Origin: Candidatus Alistipes excrementipullorum
Lineage (GTDB): Bacteria; Bacteroidota; Bacteroidia; Bacteroidales; Rikenellaceae
Length of the DNA: 8,258 nucleotides
Direction: 5' to 3'
Assembly (NCBI GenBank): GCA_019113665.1
Contig: DXGW01000074.1
Location: 1 to 8,258 of the forward strand
How positions within the stretch are numbered: position 1 is the stretch's first letter; every line of letters begins with the position of its first letter. Positions 6,989-8,258 of the stretch are shown here, one piece after another. The translations under genes and the position numbers were made by a program. The notes beneath the pieces were generated by a model. That model was given only the letters and a program-made list of their open reading frames with translations, did no database searches and had not been told where the DNA came from.

Positions 6989-8258
6989 GCGAACGACTGG
7001 GAGGACCAGCGGGTCGTTGCGTATGGCCGTGAACCCATGCGTGCCTCTTTCGAACATTATTCCGATGTCGGGGAGGCTCTCCCGTACGGGCAGGAGTCTC
7101 GGTGGACCATGAGCCTGAACGGTGTATGGAAGTTCAAGTATGTGCATGAGGCTTCGGAACGCCCGACCGATTTCCATGCCGACGGCTTCGATGTGTCGTC
7201 ATGGGACGACATACGGGTTCCGGGACCGTGGGACATGCAGGGCTTCGGCAAACCGATATATACCAATATAAAGTATCCGTTCGAGCGCAATCCGCCGTAT
7301 ATCAAGGGCCTTTTCGACAACGGGTCGCCCGTAGGGTCGTACAAAACCGTGTTTACGCTTCCCGAGGGGTGGGCCGGACGCGAGGTATTTATCCGGTTCG
7401 GCGGCGTCTGCTCGGCATATTACGTGTGGATCAACGGACAGAAGGTCGGGTATGCCGAGGATTCGTATCTCCCGTCCGAGTTCGACATAACACCATATCT
7501 CCGGGAAGGGGAGAACAGTGTGTCGGTACAGGTCTTCCGCTGGTCCGACGGCTCGTATCTTGAGGATCAGGACGGCTGGCGCGTGAGCGGTATCATACGC
7601 GACGTGACGTTGTTCTCGACGCCCGGAACATATATAGCCGATTTCTTCGTGAAGCCCGATCTCGATGCCGAATACCGTAACGGAAGCCTTTCGATAGATG
7701 CCAGGATCAACAACAGGTCCGAACGCCGGGGCTCCGTATCGCTCGAAGCCGTCGTATATGACGGGCGACGCGAGATTGCGCGCATGTCGTCGGGGCGCTG
7801 CCGTGTGGCGGCCGGCGGAACATCGGAAGTGACGCTTGCGGCCGATGTGGAAAATCCCGAAAAATGGTCTGCCGAGTCGCCGTATCTCTATACCGTTGTT
7901 TTTGTATTGAAGGACAGCGCCGGGAAGGTTGTCGATGTGGCAAGTACGCGCACCGGATTCCGCAAGCTCGAAATACGCAACGGCTGTTTCCTGTTGAACG
8001 GCTGTGCCGTGAAGATGAAGGGCGTATGCCGTGTCGAGACAGACCCGTTCGGCGCGAAGTACGTAACCCGCGAGCGGGTGCTGCAGGAGGTGCTGCTCAT
8101 GAAGCGAAACAACATAAATACCGTGCGTACGGCGCATATGCCTGCCGTGGAGTGGCTCTATGACTATTGCGACGAGTACGGGTTGATGGTGATCGACGAG
8201 GCCGACTGCGAGGCCCATGGTTTCGGGTACCGTGAGGGTACGCCGGCGCGCGATACGA
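6932..8258 (+). CDS. Exported GH2 beta-galactosidase-like glycoside hydrolase, C-terminus cut by window edge
   Basis: The frame starts at ATG 6932 and stays open for 442 codons to the right edge. After a signal peptide, residues 56-232 form the GH2 sugar-binding jelly-roll domain, about 234-342 the Ig-like domain, and the TIM barrel starts near 344 (RTGFRKLEIRNG at 340-351). Positions alignable with E. coli LacZ include Asn120 (Asn102), Asp206 in WSDGSYLEDQD (Asp201, Na+ ligand), His402 in RTAHMP (His391), and Glu427/His429 in DEADCEAHG (Glu416/His418, Mg2+ ligands). The GVNRHE motif instead reads GVCRVE (364-369), so the Asn355 and His357 equivalents are Cys366 and Val368. The acid/base and nucleophile glutamates lie beyond the window. 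GH2 membership is clear, but the substrate is not. The altered motif warns against simply calling it a lactase. Export suggests action on extracellular glycans, as in Bacteroidota polysaccharide use. Confidence 0.9.
   Translation, partial: MKKFLCLMLSACIFADVHAANDWEDQRVVAYGREPMRASFEHYSDVGEALPYGQESRWTMSLNGVWKFKYVHEASERPTDFHADGFDVSSWDDIRVPGPWDMQGFGKPIYTNIKYPFERNPPYIKGLFDNGSPVGSYKTVFTLPEGWAGREVFIRFGGVCSAYYVWINGQKVGYAEDSYLPSEFDITPYLREGENSVSVQVFRWSDGSYLEDQDGWRVSGIIRDVTLFSTPGTYIADFFVKPDLDAEYRNGSLSIDARINNRSERRGSVSLEAVVYDGRREIARMSSGRCRVAAGGTSEVTLAADVENPEKWSAESPYLYTVVFVLKDSAGKVVDVASTRTGFRKLEIRNGCFLLNGCAVKMKGVCRVETDPFGAKYVTRERVLQEVLLMKRNNINTVRTAHMPAVEWLYDYCDEYGLMVIDEADCEAHGFGYREGTPARDT

Overview
This window looks like chromosomal DNA from a GC-rich member of the Bacteroidota, plausibly Bacteroidales and perhaps an Alistipes-like Rikenellaceae. 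The genus is inferred from base composition, gene types and protein character, not from a search. Supporting signs are Bacteroidota-type -7 promoter boxes (TAnnTTTG) on both sides of a short divergent intergenic region, starts without clear Shine-Dalgarno sequences, a DUF4153 membrane protein, and a secreted family 2 glycoside hydrolase. No tRNA, rRNA, CRISPR array, insertion sequence or phage gene was seen.

Left part, minus strand (about 5358 down to 1): five tightly packed genes that look like one operon, read from right to left. They are rpe (pentose phosphate epimerase), a duplicated-domain ABC-F translation factor, an RlmB-type 23S rRNA 2'-O-methyltransferase, a DUF4153 polytopic membrane protein, and the N-terminal part of a YgjP-like (DUF45) zinc metallopeptidase that leaves the window at base 1. 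Spacings are a 4-bp ATGA overlap, then gaps of 13, 24 and 19 bp. Two neighbouring members, the ABC-F factor and RlmB, both belong to families that act around the ribosomal P-site.

Middle: a 96-bp divergent intergenic region (5359-5454) carries one TAnnTTTG box facing each way. One drives the rpe operon. The other drives rmuC on the plus strand, a membrane-anchored RmuC-family protein with a PD-(D/E)XK-like nuclease core.

Right part, plus strand: after a 148-bp gap, a large exported LacZ-like GH2 enzyme starts at 6932 and runs off the right edge at 8258, with 442 codons visible. Its reading frame is open to the end. It is the most unusual item here: the sugar-binding, Na+ and Mg2+ positions of E. 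coli LacZ can be matched, but the GVNRH motif reads GVCRV, replacing the Asn355 and His357 equivalents.

Most of the window is ordinary housekeeping sequence. I did not find a convincing new multi-gene system. The best leads are the altered GH2 active site, the rpe/ABC-F/rlmB/DUF4153 linkage, and the predicted periplasmic tail of the DUF4153 protein.
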